A DNA stretch of 64,000 nt from assembly GCA_026419405.1 (NCBI GenBank), contig JANZZL010000120.1, forward strand, positions 27,103 to 91,102. The letters run 5' to 3'. The notes below the pieces were generated by a model. The model had not been told where the DNA came from. It searched no databases and saw nothing but the letters and a program-made list of their open reading frames with translations. This document shows, one piece after another, positions 54,187-63,981 of this stretch; the first letter of the stretch is position 1; each line of letters opens with the position of its first letter. The position numbers and the translations under genes were made by a program. The DNA is from Paracoccaceae bacterium. Lineage in GTDB: Bacteria; Pseudomonadota; Alphaproteobacteria; Rhodobacterales; Rhodobacteraceae.

Positions 54187-56324
54187 GGCCGCCGCGGCGC
54201 CTGTTCGCGGCCCTGGCCGCCATCGCGCTCGCCAGCGCGTCCGCCATCGCGCCCGCCCGGCCCGCGGCGGCGCAGGAGGCCGCGACCCTGGTTGCCGACC
54301 GGGTGGAGATCCGGGCCGACAACCTGCTCGTCGCAGAGGGCAATGTCGAGGTCTTCTGGCGCGGCTCGCGGCTGCGCGCGACGCGGATCGCCTTCGACCG
54401 CGCCGCCGACCGGCTGACGATCGAGGGCCCGATCATCCTGACCGAGGGCGAGCGGGTCGCGATCTTCGCCGACGCCGCCGAGCTCTCGGCCGACCTGCGC
54501 GAGGGGCTGCTCACCGGCGCACGCCTGGTGCTCGACCAGCAGCTCCAGTTCGCCGCCGCACGCATCGCCCGCAGCGCAGGGCGCTACACCGAGCTCGACC
54601 GGGTGGTCGCCTCCTCCTGCCGGATCTGCGCCGATCGCCCGGTGCCGCTCTGGTCGATCCGCGCCCGGCGCGTGGTGCACGACCAGCAGGCGCGCCAGAT
54701 CCATTTCGAGGGCGCGCAGTTCCGCATCGCCGACGTTCCGGTCGTCTACATCCCGCGGCTGCGCTTTCCCGACCCGACGCTGAAGCGGGCGACCGGCTTC
54801 CTCTTCCCCACGATCCGTTCCAACAGCAGCCTCGGGACGGGCGTCAGGATCCCCTATTTCCTCACCATTGGCCCCCATGCCGACCTGACGCTCACCCCCT
54901 ATCTGGCCACCGGCACGACCACGCTCGAGGCGCGCTACCGCCGCGCCTTCCGCACCGGCGACCTCGAGCTGCTCGGGGCGGTCTCGCGCGACGACGTGCT
55001 GCCGGGCGAGACGCGCGCCTACCTCTTCGGCACCGGCGCCTTCGTCCTGCCGCGCGACGTCCGCCTGAGCTTCGGGATCGAGGCCGCGACCGACGACGCC
55101 TACCTCTCGGACTACGGCTACGGCAGCCAGGACCGGCTGCACAGCCATCTCGGCGTGAGCCGGTTCCGCCGCGGCGAGGCGGTCGAGGCGCGGCTGCACG
55201 CCTTCCGCACGCTGCGCGACGGCGAGAGCAACGCGACCCTGCCCACCATCGTCGGCGAGGCCCGGCTCGAGCGGCGCTTCGTGCCCGGCGCGCTCGGCGG
55301 CACGGCGACGCTCTCGCTCGAGGCGCTGACCGGCTACCGCAGCGCGGACCTCGACGCGGCGGGCCGCGATGTCACGCGGGCCGGCGCCACCCTCGCCTGG
55401 GAGCGGACCGAGGTCCTCGGCCCGGGTCTGCTCGCCACCCTCTCGGCCGGGCTTCGCGCGCAGTACGTCACGGTGGCCGACGATGCGGCCTTCCCCGATC
55501 CCGTGGCCCGGCTCATCCCCGAGGCGGGCGTCACGCTGCGCTGGCCGCTCGCGCGCGCCACTGCGGGCGGCGCGACGCATGTGCTCGAACCCGTGGCCAT
55601 GCTCGCCTGGTCGCCCGCCGACCCCGAGCCGGTGCCGAACGAGGACAGCACCATCGCCGAGCTCGACGAGGCGAACCTGCTCTCCTTCACCCGGCTTCCG
55701 GGCGAGGACGGGGTCGAGCAGGGACTGCGCCTCGCGCTGGGGCTGGGCTGGACGCGCTTCGATCCGTCGGGCTGGACGCTGGCGGTGACCGCCGCGCGCA
55801 TCCTGCGCGAGGACGACGATCCCGCCTTCGGGCCGGGCACCGGGCTCCAGGGCGATGCCTCGGACTGGCTGGTCGCCGCCCGGTTGGACCTGCCGAACCG
55901 CCTGCGCCTGGCGGGGCGGGCGCTCTTCGATGACGGCTTCGGCGTGACCAGGGCCGATGTCACGTTCGGTTACGCGACACCCGACCTCTCGGTCGAGACC
56001 GGGCTCACGCGGCTTCTCGCCGCGCCGGGCGAGGGCCGGCCCGACGACGTGACCGAATGGCTCTTCGACGCCGACTGGAGCTTTGCGCGCAACTGGCGCG
56101 GCCATGCCGACTGGCGCTACGACTTCGAGGCGGAGCGCGCCACCCGCGCGGGCCTCGGCCTGGGCTGGCGCAACGAGTGCCTCTCGGTGGATCTTTCCCT
56201 CTCGCGTCGCTTCTCGTCCTCGACTAGTGTGCGCCCGACGACGAACTTCGGGCTCGAGGTCGAACTGATCGGCTTCGGATCCGGCGGCGAAGGCGGCGCT
56301 GCCCGGCGCGGCTGCGTGAACTGA
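54183..56324 (+). CDS. lptD: LPS-assembly outer membrane protein LptD
   Basis: A 713-residue outer-membrane translocon. A signal peptide ends AAA-QE (about residue 30). The OstA-like N-terminal domain (VADRVEIRADNLLVAEGNVEVFW) is followed by the SCRICADRPVPLWSIRA Cys motif and PRLRFPDPTLKRATGFLFP, then the beta barrel to about residue 700. Two Cys sit close together (SCRIC) and one near the end (RGCVN), fitting inter-domain disulfides. Third gene of the lptFGD-surA-pdxA-rsmA operon. Confidence 0.94.
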   Translation: MRPPRRLFAALAAIALASASAIAPARPAAAQEAATLVADRVEIRADNLLVAEGNVEVFWRGSRLRATRIAFDRAADRLTIEGPIILTEGERVAIFADAAELSADLREGLLTGARLVLDQQLQFAAARIARSAGRYTELDRVVASSCRICADRPVPLWSIRARRVVHDQQARQIHFEGAQFRIADVPVVYIPRLRFPDPTLKRATGFLFPTIRSNSSLGTGVRIPYFLTIGPHADLTLTPYLATGTTTLEARYRRAFRTGDLELLGAVSRDDVLPGETRAYLFGTGAFVLPRDVRLSFGIEAATDDAYLSDYGYGSQDRLHSHLGVSRFRRGEAVEARLHAFRTLRDGESNATLPTIVGEARLERRFVPGALGGTATLSLEALTGYRSADLDAAGRDVTRAGATLAWERTEVLGPGLLATLSAGLRAQYVTVADDAAFPDPVARLIPEAGVTLRWPLARATAGGATHVLEPVAMLAWSPADPEPVPNEDSTIAELDEANLLSFTRLPGEDGVEQGLRLALGLGWTRFDPSGWTLAVTAARILREDDDPAFGPGTGLQGDASDWLVAARLDLPNRLRLAGRALFDDGFGVTRADVTFGYATPDLSVETGLTRLLAAPGEGRPDDVTEWLFDADWSFARNWRGHADWRYDFEAERATRAGLGLGWRNECLSVDLSLSRRFSSSTSVRPTTNFGLEVELIGFGSGGEGGAARRGCVN

Positions 56325-56351
56325 GGCGCCCCAGGGAAGGGCGGAACGAGC

Positions 56352-57572
56352 ATGACGACGCGACCCACACTTCTCGTCCTTGCGCTTGTGGCAGCCCTTG
56401 CGGCGCTCTGGTCCGCCCCGCCCGCCGCGGCGCAGGGGGGCAACCCGTTCGCGCCGGCGCTCTACGTGAACGACCGGGTGATCACCAACTACGAGCTCGC
56501 GCAGTATCGCCGGTTCTTCGAGCTCCTGCGGCAGCCGGGCGACCTCGACCAGGTGGTGCTGGACCGCCTGATCGACGACCGCCTCCAGCTCGACGCGGCC
56601 CGGCAGGCCGGGATCACGGTCACGCCCGAGGAGATCGAGGCCGGGATGGCCGAGTTCGCCGCGCGCGCCAACCTCACCACCGAGCAGTTCCTCGCCGCGA
56701 TCGGCCAGGGCGGCGTGGCGCCCGAGACCTTCCGCGCCTTCGTCGAGGCCGGGGTCGCCTGGCGCAACGTGGTGCGCACGCGCTTCGGGCCGCGGGCGCA
56801 GCCGACCGATGCCGAGATCGACCGGGCGCTCGCCCAGGTCGAGCGCGAGGGCGGGGTGCAGGTTCTGCTCTCCGAGATCGTCCTGCGGGTCACCTCCGAG
56901 GCCGACCGCCGCGCCGCGGTGCAGGCGCTGGAGCGGCTCTCCGGCCGGACGATGACCGAGGAGGAATTCGCCGCCGAGGCGCGGGCCCGGTCCGCCTCCC
57001 CCACCCGCGGCGCCGGCGGGCGGCTGAACTGGACCCCGCTCTCGGCGCTGCCGCCCGAGGTCGCGGGCCTGGTCCTCGGGCTGGCGCCGGGAACCGTGTC
57101 GCGGCCGCTGGTGTCTGACAACCGCGTCGCCGTGTTCCTGCTGCGCGACATCGCCGAGACCGGCGCGGCCGAGGCGCAGGCGCTGGCCATCGACTGGGCG
57201 GAATACGCCGTGGCCGATGCCGCCGAGGCGGCGCGGATCGCCGCCGGGATCGACACCTGCGACGACCTCTACGGCGTGGCGAAGGGCCAGCCCGAGGAAC
57301 GGCTCCGGCGCCAGACCCTGCCCGCCGCGCAGGTTCCCGCCGACGTGGCGCAGGCGATCGGCGTGCTCGACGACAACGAGGTGCTGACCACCTTCTCGCG
57401 CGGCAGCCGACCGATCCTGCTGATGCTGTGCAGCCGCACCTACGCGCTGACCGAAGGCGTCGGCCCGAGCCGCGAGCAGATCCGCAACCAGCTGATCGGC
57501 CAGCGCCTGGCGGCCTATGCCGAAGGCTACCTCGCCGAACTGCGCGCGGACGCGACGATCCGCCGGCCATGA
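56352..57572 (+). CDS. surA: SurA-type periplasmic chaperone/peptidylprolyl isomerase
   Basis: A 406-residue exported foldase that escorts outer-membrane proteins such as LptD. Signal peptide to about residue 27 (ending AAA-QG). The SurA N-domain begins ALYVNDRVITNYELAQY; a single parvulin domain lies around 165-270 (LSEIVLRVTSEADR, GGRLNWTP). Position between lptD and pdxA is the conserved order. GGAAGGG precedes the ATG. Confidence 0.9.
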   Translation: MTTRPTLLVLALVAALAALWSAPPAAAQGGNPFAPALYVNDRVITNYELAQYRRFFELLRQPGDLDQVVLDRLIDDRLQLDAARQAGITVTPEEIEAGMAEFAARANLTTEQFLAAIGQGGVAPETFRAFVEAGVAWRNVVRTRFGPRAQPTDAEIDRALAQVEREGGVQVLLSEIVLRVTSEADRRAAVQALERLSGRTMTEEEFAAEARARSASPTRGAGGRLNWTPLSALPPEVAGLVLGLAPGTVSRPLVSDNRVAVFLLRDIAETGAAEAQALAIDWAEYAVADAAEAARIAAGIDTCDDLYGVAKGQPEERLRRQTLPAAQVPADVAQAIGVLDDNEVLTTFSRGSRPILLMLCSRTYALTEGVGPSREQIRNQLIGQRLAAYAEGYLAELRADATIRRP

Positions 57573-58564
57573 CGCACGCCCCGCCGGCGCTGCCGCCGGT
57601 CGTGACCTGCGGCGATCCCGCCGGGATCGGACCCGAGACCGCGGCGAAGGCCTGGGAACGCCTCGGCACCGCCCGGCCCTTCGCCTGGCTCGGCGACCCG
57701 TGCCACCTTCCCCGCGGCACGCCCGTGGTCGAGATCGGAACGCCGGCCGAGGCCGAGGCTGCCGCCGCGCACGGCCTCCCCGTGCTGGCGCGACCGTTTC
57801 CGGCGCCGGCAAGGCCCGGCCGACCCGACCCGGCGAACGCCCCCCACGTCGTTGCCGCGATCCGCGAGGCGGCCGCGCTCGCCGCCTCCGGTGCGGCCGG
57901 CGCGCTGGTCACCGCACCGGTCTCCAAGCAGGCGCTGCACGAGGGCGCGGGCTTCGCCTTCCCGGGCCATACCGAATACCTCGCCCACCTTGCCGGCGGG
58001 GCCCGGGGCGCGATGATGCTGGCCTGCCCGCAGCTCCGGGTCGTGCCCGCCACGATCCACGTCCCGCTCGCGGCCGTGCCGGGGATCCTGACCGGCGCGC
58101 TGATCGAGGAGACCGTCGCGCTGACCCATGCCGCCCTCGTGCGGGATTTCGCCCTCCCCGCGCCGCGCATCGCGGTGGCGGGGCTCAACCCGCACGCGGG
58201 CGAAGGCGGGCACATCGGGCGCGAGGAGATCGAGACCATCGCCCCGGCGCTGGACCGTCTGCGGGCGCGGGGCCTCGACATCGCCGGACCGCTCCCGGCC
58301 GACACGCTGTTCCACGCCGAGGCGCGGGCCCGCTACGATGCCGCGGTCTGCATGTATCACGACCAGGCGCTGATCCCGCTCAAGACGCTCGACTTCGCCG
58401 GGGGCGTCAACCTCACCCTCGGCCTGCCCTATGTCCGCACCTCGCCCGATCACGGCACGGCCTTCGACATCGCCGGGCGCGGCGTCGCCGACCCCTCGAG
58501 CCTGATCGCGGCGCTGCGCCTTGCGGCCGAGATCGCGGCCAACCGGGCACGGCCGCCCGCATGA
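57569..58564 (+). CDS. pdxA: 4-hydroxythreonine-4-phosphate dehydrogenase
   Basis: A 331-residue enzyme of the pyridoxal-phosphate pathway. Seen: TCGDPAGIGPE, VTAPVSKQALHEGA, PGHTEYLAHL with the metal His, GLNPHAGEGGHIG, YDAAVCMYHDQALIPLK and TSPDHGTAFDIAG. It overlaps surA by ATGA. Length normal. The intergenic palindrome at 58583-58650 separates it from rsmA. Confidence 0.96.
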   Translation: MTHAPPALPPVVTCGDPAGIGPETAAKAWERLGTARPFAWLGDPCHLPRGTPVVEIGTPAEAEAAAAHGLPVLARPFPAPARPGRPDPANAPHVVAAIREAAALAASGAAGALVTAPVSKQALHEGAGFAFPGHTEYLAHLAGGARGAMMLACPQLRVVPATIHVPLAAVPGILTGALIEETVALTHAALVRDFALPAPRIAVAGLNPHAGEGGHIGREEIETIAPALDRLRARGLDIAGPLPADTLFHAEARARYDAAVCMYHDQALIPLKTLDFAGGVNLTLGLPYVRTSPDHGTAFDIAGRGVADPSSLIAALRLAAEIAANRARPPA

Positions 58565-58582
58565 CCGCGCGGCCCCTTCCTC

Positions 58583-58650
58583 TTGTCCGAAATACGCTCG
58601 GGGGGAGTCCCCGCCCCGGCGGGGACGGGGGGCGGAAGCCCCCCCTCCCC
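58583..58650. repeat. Single-arm AAATAC-type palindromic repeat between pdxA and rsmA
   Basis: GTCCGAAATACGCTCGGGGG (58585-58604) resembles the arms at 3627 and 12848. It is followed by two nested hairpins: GTCCCC/GGGGAC (58607-58612 with 58621-58626) and GGGGGGC/GCCCCCC (58627-58633 with 58638-58644). It is inside an operon, so its hairpins could tune downstream expression. Confidence 0.6.
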
Positions 58651-58678
58651 GGTGCCAGTCCGCGCCGGACGGCCTGAG

Positions 58679-59524
58679 ATGGCGGCGATCGACGCGCTGC
58701 CCCCGCTGCGGGAGGTCATCGCCCGGCACGGGCTTGCCGCACGCAAGGCGCTCGGCCAGAACTTCCTGCTCGACCTCAACCTCACCGCCAAGATCGCCCG
58801 CCTCGCGGGCGACCTTTCGGCCTGCGACGTCCTCGAGATCGGGCCCGGCCCCGGCGGGCTCACCCGCGGGCTCCTCGCCGAGGGCGCGCGCCGCGTGGTC
58901 GCCGTCGAGAAGGATCCGCGCTGCCTGCCGGCACTGGCCGAGATCGCGGCGGCCTATCCGGGGCGGCTCGAGGTGATCGGGGGCGACGCGCTCGACCTCG
59001 ATCTCGCCGACAGTCTCCGGCCGCCCGTCAGGGTCGTGGCGAACCTGCCCTACAACGTGGGAACCGAACTCCTGGTGCGCTGGCTCACGCCGCCCGGCTG
59101 GCCGCCGTTCTGGCAGAGCCTGACGCTGATGTTCCAGCGCGAGGTGGCCGAGCGCATCGTGGCGCAGCCGGGCGGCAAGGCCTACGGAAGGCTCGCGGTC
59201 CTGGCCCAGTGGCGCTGCGCGGCGCGCATCGCGATGACGCTGCCGCCCGAGGCCTTCACGCCGCCGCCCAAGGTCAGCTCGGCCGTGGTGCAGATCGTCG
59301 CGCTGCCCGCCCCGCGCTTCCCGGCCGATCCGCAGGTCCTGTCGCGGGTGGTCGCGGCGGCCTTCGGCCAGCGCCGCAAGATGCTGCGCGCCAGCCTGCG
59401 CGGCCTCGCGCCGGGGATCGAGGAGGTGATCCGCGCCGCCGGCCTCGCGCCGACGGCGCGGGCCGAGGAGATTCCGGTCGAAGGCTTCTGCGCGCTGGCG
59501 CGCCGGATCGCGACCGCCGGCTGA
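58679..59524 (+). CDS. rsmA: 16S rRNA dimethyladenosine transferase
   Basis: A 281-residue enzyme (KsgA) methylating A1518/A1519 in 16S rRNA. Motifs: [28 protein letters not shown], catalytic NLPYN and the [11 protein letters not shown] segment. The ATG at 58679 has only a weak ribosome site, perhaps compensated by coupling; a longer frame to 58583 runs into the repeat and was rejected. Last gene of the lptF operon, convergent with DUF4167. Confidence 0.95.
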   Translation: MAAIDALPPLREVIARHGLAARKALGQNFLLDLNLTAKIARLAGDLSACDVLEIGPGPGGLTRGLLAEGARRVVAVEKDPRCLPALAEIAAAYPGRLEVIGGDALDLDLADSLRPPVRVVANLPYNVGTELLVRWLTPPGWPPFWQSLTLMFQREVAERIVAQPGGKAYGRLAVLAQWRCAARIAMTLPPEAFTPPPKVSSAVVQIVALPAPRFPADPQVLSRVVAAAFGQRRKMLRASLRGLAPGIEEVIRAAGLAPTARAEEIPVEGFCALARRIATAG

Positions 59525-59546
59525 CCCGCCGGCCGGCCCCGCGCCG

Positions 59547-60266
59547 CTACTCGGCGGCCTCCGAGGCTTCCGGCGCCGCGTCGCTGCCGCCCGCCTCGGC
59601 CGGGCTGCCGGCCGGATCCGGCGCACCACGGCCCGGCCGCTCGCCCCGCTGCCGGCGCCCGCGGCGCGACGTCCCCTCGCGCTGGCCTTCCTGCGGCGCC
59701 GGTGCCGGGCCCGCGGCCGAAGCCGCCCGCGCCTCGGGCGTATCGACCAGACCGCTGTCGGCGGGCTCGCCGAAGTCGATCACCTCGACCACCGTCTCGG
59801 GGCGGCGTCCGTCCCGCGGCCGCTCGTCACGGGCGCGCTCGTCGCGGGGGCGTTCGTCCCGGGGGCGGCCGCCGTCGCGCTGGCCGTTGCGGTGCTCGTC
59901 GCGCTGGCCGTTGCGGGGCTCGTCGCGGAACGGCTCCCGCCGCTCGCCGCGAAGCTCCTCGTCGCCGCCATCGCCGCGCGGCTCGCCGCCGCCCTGCTGG
60001 GCGCGCATCGCCTCCAGCTCGCGCTGCGCCTCGCCCAGCATCCGCGCATAGTGTTCGGCATGCTGGAGGAAGTTCTCGGCCGCCACCCGGTCGTTCGAAA
60101 GCTGCGCGTCGCGTGCCAGCGCCAGATACTTGTCGATGATCTGCTGCGGCGTGCCGCGCACCTTGCCTTCGGGGCCCGAGCTGTCGAACACCCGGTTGAC
60201 GATGTTGCCCATGGGCGAGCGCTGGCGGTTCGACTTCGAACGCGAACGGGATTTCGATGATCTCAT
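59547..60266 (-). CDS. DUF4167 domain-containing protein
   Basis: A 239-residue protein. The conserved DUF4167 core (about 15-90) reads VNRVFDSSGPEGKVRGTPQQIIDKYLALARDA (in parts) and NDRVAAENFLQHAEHY. An Arg-rich N-terminus (KSRSRSKSNRQR) and a long disordered middle with imperfect RPRDER and NGQRDE repeats (about 118-155) suggest RNA binding; the repeats are also visible as DNA repeats. Function unknown. It lies downstream of prmC on the same strand. Confidence 0.85.
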   Translation of the reverse strand: MRSSKSRSRSKSNRQRSPMGNIVNRVFDSSGPEGKVRGTPQQIIDKYLALARDAQLSNDRVAAENFLQHAEHYARMLGEAQRELEAMRAQQGGGEPRGDGGDEELRGERREPFRDEPRNGQRDEHRNGQRDGGRPRDERPRDERARDERPRDGRRPETVVEVIDFGEPADSGLVDTPEARAASAAGPAPAPQEGQREGTSRRGRRQRGERPGRGAPDPAGSPAEAGGSDAAPEASEAAE

Positions 60267-60507
60267 GTGGTCTGTTGTCCAGCCTTGTTCGGGGCGTTGC
60301 CTTTTCAGGACCCTGTCCCGCTCCGCGCTGCGCTCCCCGGGCGCTTGCAATGGCGCGAAGATGTTCCGTGGTTGGCTTGCAGGCGAGGGAGACACACCCT
60401 GCCGGGGCGTCCCGCCTCTCGCCCGTTTTCCTAAGCACGGGGCGGCCGCGGGGGCAAGCGGAAAAACGGCCAACACCGCGCGGCTTTGGCGGATTCGGGC
60501 CGAAAAG

Positions 60508-61338
60508 TCACGCTGCCCGAGCCGACACGGCCCTGGGCCTGCCATCCATATCGGGATGGACCGCGACCCGCGCAAGCCCCGCCTGCCGGAAGATCCCGGC
60601 CACCCGGTCCGCCTGCCCTGCCCCGGTTTCCACGATCAGCCGGCCGCCGGGGCCGAGGCGCTGCGCCGCGCCGGCCGCGATCGCCCGGTATGCCGAAAGC
60701 CCGTCGCCGCCATCGGTCAGCGCCCCGTGCGGTTCCCAGTCGCGGACCTCGGGGGCAAGGCCGGCGATCTCCGCGGCCGCGATGTAGGGGGGGTTCGACA
60801 CGATCAGGTCGAAGCGGCCCGAGACGCCCTCGAACCAGTCGGCCAGGACGAAGCGCGCCCGCCGGGCGAGGCCCTGCGCGGCGGCGTTGGCGCGCGCGAC
60901 CGCAAGCGCGGCCGCGCTCACGTCGGTGCCGAGCCCGGTCGCGTCCGGTCGTTCGGCGAGCAGCGTCACGAGCAGGCAGCCCGAGCCGGTGCCGAGGTCG
61001 AGCACCGTGGCGAAGGGCTCCGACAGGGCGAGGGCGACGAGCGTCTCGGTCTCGGGGCGAGGGTCGAGCACGTCCGGGGTGACACGGAACGTGCGGCCCC
61101 AGAACTCGCGCCGCCCGGTGATCTGGCTGACCGGCTGGCGCGCGGCGCGGGCCGCGACCGCGGCCTCGAAGGCGGCCGCCGCCTCGGGCGCGAGCGGCTC
61201 GCCGAGCCGCGCCGCGACCGCAGCCGGATCGAGGCCGAGCGCATGGGCCAGAAGCCAGCGCGCATCGCGCGCGGCGCCCTCGATCCCGGCGGCGGCAAGC
61301 CGCGCCGCGGCCTGCCGGACCGCCTCGGCCCCGGTCAT
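60508..61338 (-). CDS. prmC: Release factor glutamine methyltransferase PrmC
   Basis: A 276-residue enzyme methylating the Gln of the GGQ motif in release factors. The N-terminal helical domain precedes [16 protein letters not shown] and the catalytic NPPY. Its start overlaps the prfA stop by ATGA (61335-61338), so enzyme and substrate are co-translated. GC-rich but normal in length. Confidence 0.95.
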   Translation of the reverse strand: MTGAEAVRQAAARLAAAGIEGAARDARWLLAHALGLDPAAVAARLGEPLAPEAAAAFEAAVAARAARQPVSQITGRREFWGRTFRVTPDVLDPRPETETLVALALSEPFATVLDLGTGSGCLLVTLLAERPDATGLGTDVSAAALAVARANAAAQGLARRARFVLADWFEGVSGRFDLIVSNPPYIAAAEIAGLAPEVRDWEPHGALTDGGDGLSAYRAIAAGAAQRLGPGGRLIVETGAGQADRVAGIFRQAGLARVAVHPDMDGRPRAVSARAA

Positions 61339-62387
61339 GCCTCCATCTCGGCGAGGCGTGCCGCCTGGTCGGCCGCCACCAGCGCGTCGATCACCTCGTC
61401 GAGATCTCCCTCCATGATCGAATCAAGCCTGTAGAGCGTGAGGTTGATGCGGTGGTCGGTGAGCCGCCCCTGCGGGAAGTTGTAGGTGCGGATGCGCTCC
61501 GACCGGTCACCGGTGCCGACCTGCGCCTTGCGGTTGGCCGCGCGCTCGGCCGCGGCCTTCCGGCGCTCCAGGTCGTAGAGCCGGGCGCGCAGCACCGCCA
61601 TGGCGATGGCGCGGTTCTGGTGCTGCGACTTCTCGGAACTGGTGACGACGATCCCGGTGGGCAGGTGGGTGATCCTGACCGCCGAGTCGGTGGTGTTGAC
61701 GTGCTGGCCGCCGGCGCCGGAGGAGCGCATCGTGTCGATGCGGATGTCGCCGGCGGGGATGTCGATCTCGACCTCCTCCGCCTCGGGCAGGACGGCCACG
61801 GTCGCCGCCGAGGTATGGATGCGCCCGCCGGCCTCGGTCTCGGGCACGCGCTGCACGCGGTGGACGCCGGATTCGAACTTCAGCCGGGCGAAGACCCCCT
61901 CTCCCTCGATCCGCGCGGTGGCCTCCCTGACCCCGCCGAGCTCGGTTTCCGCGAGCGAGATCAGCGAGAAGCGCCAGCCCCTGGCGGCGGCGTATCGCTC
62001 GTACATCCTGAGCAGGTCGCGGGCGAACAGCGCGGCCTCCTCGCCCCCGGTCCCGGGCCGTATCTCGAGGATGGCCGGGCGGGCGTCGGCGGCGTCCTTC
62101 GGCAGGAGCGCGATGCGCAGCGACTTCTCGACCTCGGGCAGGCGTTCGCGCAGCCGCGGCAGTTCGTCCTCGGCCAGCGCCTTCATCTCCGGATCGGCCA
62201 GCATCGCCTCGGCTTGGGCGATCTCGTCCCTGAGCCGCCGCCAGGCCGCGATCTCGGCCACCACGGGGCGCAGCTCGGCATATTCGCGGCCGAGCGCGGC
62301 GATCTCCTCCGGCGGGGCGGCCGACATCTTCGCCTCCACGAACTGGAAGCGCTGGACGATCTGGCTCAGGCGGTCCTCGGGCAGCAT
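61335..62387 (-). CDS. prfA: Peptide chain release factor 1
   Basis: A 350-residue release factor for UAA and UAG. GGQ is at 226-228 ([16 protein letters not shown]); the stop-codon motif is PET (182-184) in [13 protein letters not shown], a PxT variant; [16 protein letters not shown] is the domain-I signature. Length standard. The downstream prmC product modifies its Gln. Confidence 0.96.
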   Translation of the reverse strand: MLPEDRLSQIVQRFQFVEAKMSAAPPEEIAALGREYAELRPVVAEIAAWRRLRDEIAQAEAMLADPEMKALAEDELPRLRERLPEVEKSLRIALLPKDAADARPAILEIRPGTGGEEAALFARDLLRMYERYAAARGWRFSLISLAETELGGVREATARIEGEGVFARLKFESGVHRVQRVPETEAGGRIHTSAATVAVLPEAEEVEIDIPAGDIRIDTMRSSGAGGQHVNTTDSAVRITHLPTGIVVTSSEKSQHQNRAIAMAVLRARLYDLERRKAAAERAANRKAQVGTGDRSERIRTYNFPQGRLTDHRINLTLYRLDSIMEGDLDEVIDALVAADQAARLAEMEA

Positions 62388-62418
62388 CGGCGCGGTATTC
62401 CGCGCGCGGCAGCCGCGG

Positions 62419-62859
62419 TCAAGGGCCTGCGGCGGCGAGTCGGGCGAGCCAGTCGGTCACGCGGGCGGCATTCACCCCCCAGTCGTGGCCGCCGAAGCGC
62501 GACCGGGCATGCAGGACGAGCGTCGTGCCCGCACCCTCGGGCAGCGCCGCGACGGTGGTGTAGTCGGGAAACCCCCACAGGGCCGAGCGCGTGACGTAGG
62601 TGATGCGGCCCTCTTCGGGGCTGCCGGCCAGGCGCTGCGTGCGCGGCGTGGCGCGCGCGATGCGGTCGAGCGCGGCGAGCGCGGCCGCAGGCGGCAGGGC
62701 GACGAAGGCCTGCGCGACATGGCTGTTCGGCCCCTCGGTGCCAAGCACGGGGTCGGTGTGCCAGTGCGCCGGGTCGGAGGGGGCAAGCCGGACCCAGGCC
62801 GCCGCCCCGGCAAGGACGAGGGCGAGCGCGACGAGCGCGACTCTCGCCCGGCGCCGCAT
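62419..62859 (-). CDS. DUF1499 domain-containing protein
   Basis: A 146-residue exported or membrane-anchored protein. A single N-terminal hydrophobic helix (about 6-22) is followed by the DUF1499 domain with [27 protein letters not shown] and [18 protein letters not shown]. No function is known. Its ATG overlaps the speB stop as TGATG, so it is co-translated with the ureohydrolase gene. Confidence 0.83.
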   Translation of the reverse strand: MRRRARVALVALALVLAGAAAWVRLAPSDPAHWHTDPVLGTEGPNSHVAQAFVALPPAAALAALDRIARATPRTQRLAGSPEEGRITYVTRSALWGFPDYTTVAALPEGAGTTLVLHARSRFGGHDWGVNAARVTDWLARLAAAGP

Positions 62860-63824
62860 CAGCCCTTCCGCCGGGTCCAGCCGTAGAGGCAGATCAGCTC
62901 CATCGCCACATGGGCGCCGGCGACCGCGGTCGCCCCCGTGGTGTCGTAGGGCGGGCTCACCTCCACCACGTCGCCGCCGACGAGATTGATGCCCGCCAGC
63001 CCGCGCAGGATCGCCGCGGCCTGCCAGCTTGCCAGCCCGCCCCAGACGGGCGTGCCCGTGCCGGGCGCGAAGGCGGGGTCGAGCGCGTCGATGTCGAAGC
63101 TGAGGTAGGTCGGCCCCTGCCCGACGATCTCCCGCACGCGCGCGGCCGTCCAGTCGGCACCCTTCTCGTGCACGCTGCGCGCGTCGATGACCTGCACGCC
63201 GAGGTAGTCGGCGCATTCGGTGCGGATGCCGACCTGCACCGATCGCGCGGGGTCCACGAGGCCGGTCCTGACCGCCTTGTAGGTCATGGTGCCGTGGTCG
63301 ATCCGGGCAAGGTCGTCGTCGGGCCAGAGGTCGGAATGGGCGTCGAACTGGATCAGGCCGATCGGCCCGAACCGCTCGGCATAGGCCTTCAGGATCGGAT
63401 AGGTGATGTAGTGGTCGCCCCCCAGCGTCACGCTGCCGCAACCGGCGGCGAGGATGCCGCGGATGTGCGCGGTGAGCCGGTCGGGGAAGTCGGAGACCTT
63501 GGCGTAGTCGAAGGCCATGTCGCCGTAATCGACGATGGTGAACTCGCCGAGCGGATCGTAGCCCCAGCCGTAGGGCGGATCGTAAGGTTGCAGGCAGGAG
63601 GCCTCGCGGATCGCGCGCGGGCCGAAGCGGGTGCCGGTGCGGTGCGACACCGCCTGGTCGAAGCCGACGCCGGTGATCGCCAGATCGACCCCCGCCAGAT
63701 CCTTGGTGTAGCGCCGGCGCAGGAACGAGACGGCCCCGCCGAAGGCGTTCTCGAAGGCGAGGCCGCGGCGGTCCTCGCGGGTGAAGGCGACATCGACCTC
63801 GTTCTTCGCGTCTTCCAGTGCCAT
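62859..63824 (-). CDS. speB: Ureohydrolase, probable agmatinase (arginase family)
   Basis: A 321-residue Mn-dependent hydrolase of the arginase superfamily. Metal ligands: GGDHYITYP (His138), DAHSD (161-165) and SFDIDALDPAFAPGTGTP. It should convert agmatine to putrescine plus urea; guanidinobutyrate or another guanidino compound is possible. GGAGGAG precedes the ATG at 63824. The polyamine-type binding proteins at 3694-5938 and the truncated divergent gene fit amine metabolism. Confidence 0.88.
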   Translation of the reverse strand: MALEDAKNEVDVAFTREDRRGLAFENAFGGAVSFLRRRYTKDLAGVDLAITGVGFDQAVSHRTGTRFGPRAIREASCLQPYDPPYGWGYDPLGEFTIVDYGDMAFDYAKVSDFPDRLTAHIRGILAAGCGSVTLGGDHYITYPILKAYAERFGPIGLIQFDAHSDLWPDDDLARIDHGTMTYKAVRTGLVDPARSVQVGIRTECADYLGVQVIDARSVHEKGADWTAARVREIVGQGPTYLSFDIDALDPAFAPGTGTPVWGGLASWQAAAILRGLAGINLVGGDVVEVSPPYDTTGATAVAGAHVAMELICLYGWTRRKG

Positions 63825-63933
63825 GCGCTCCTCCGTCGCGTCCCGGCGGGAGCCTCGCCGCTTGCCGCGGAAATGGCAAGGTCGTGTGCCGGGCCGCTTG
63901 ACTCGGCGCCCGTTCCGCGCGCCCTCTGGCGGC

Positions 63934-63981
63934 ATGAGACGCCTCTACGCCCCGGCTGCCTACGACACCGCGCGCTGGCCC
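63934..63981 (+). CDS. Partial N-terminus of a divergent gene, cut at contig end
   Basis: Sixteen codons beginning MRRLYAPAAYDTARWP are visible before the adapter. The start resembles the N-termini of FAD-dependent amine oxidoreductases (PuuB/DadA type: LYxPAAYD) found beside agmatinase genes, which would fit polyamine catabolism. The evidence is too short to be firm. It is divergent from speB. Confidence 0.35.

Noticed and set aside
54054..57812. A 1252-codon open frame antisense to lptD and surA
   Set aside because: Mirror frame of well-supported genes; sequence is Arg/Gly/Ala/His-rich with no motif.
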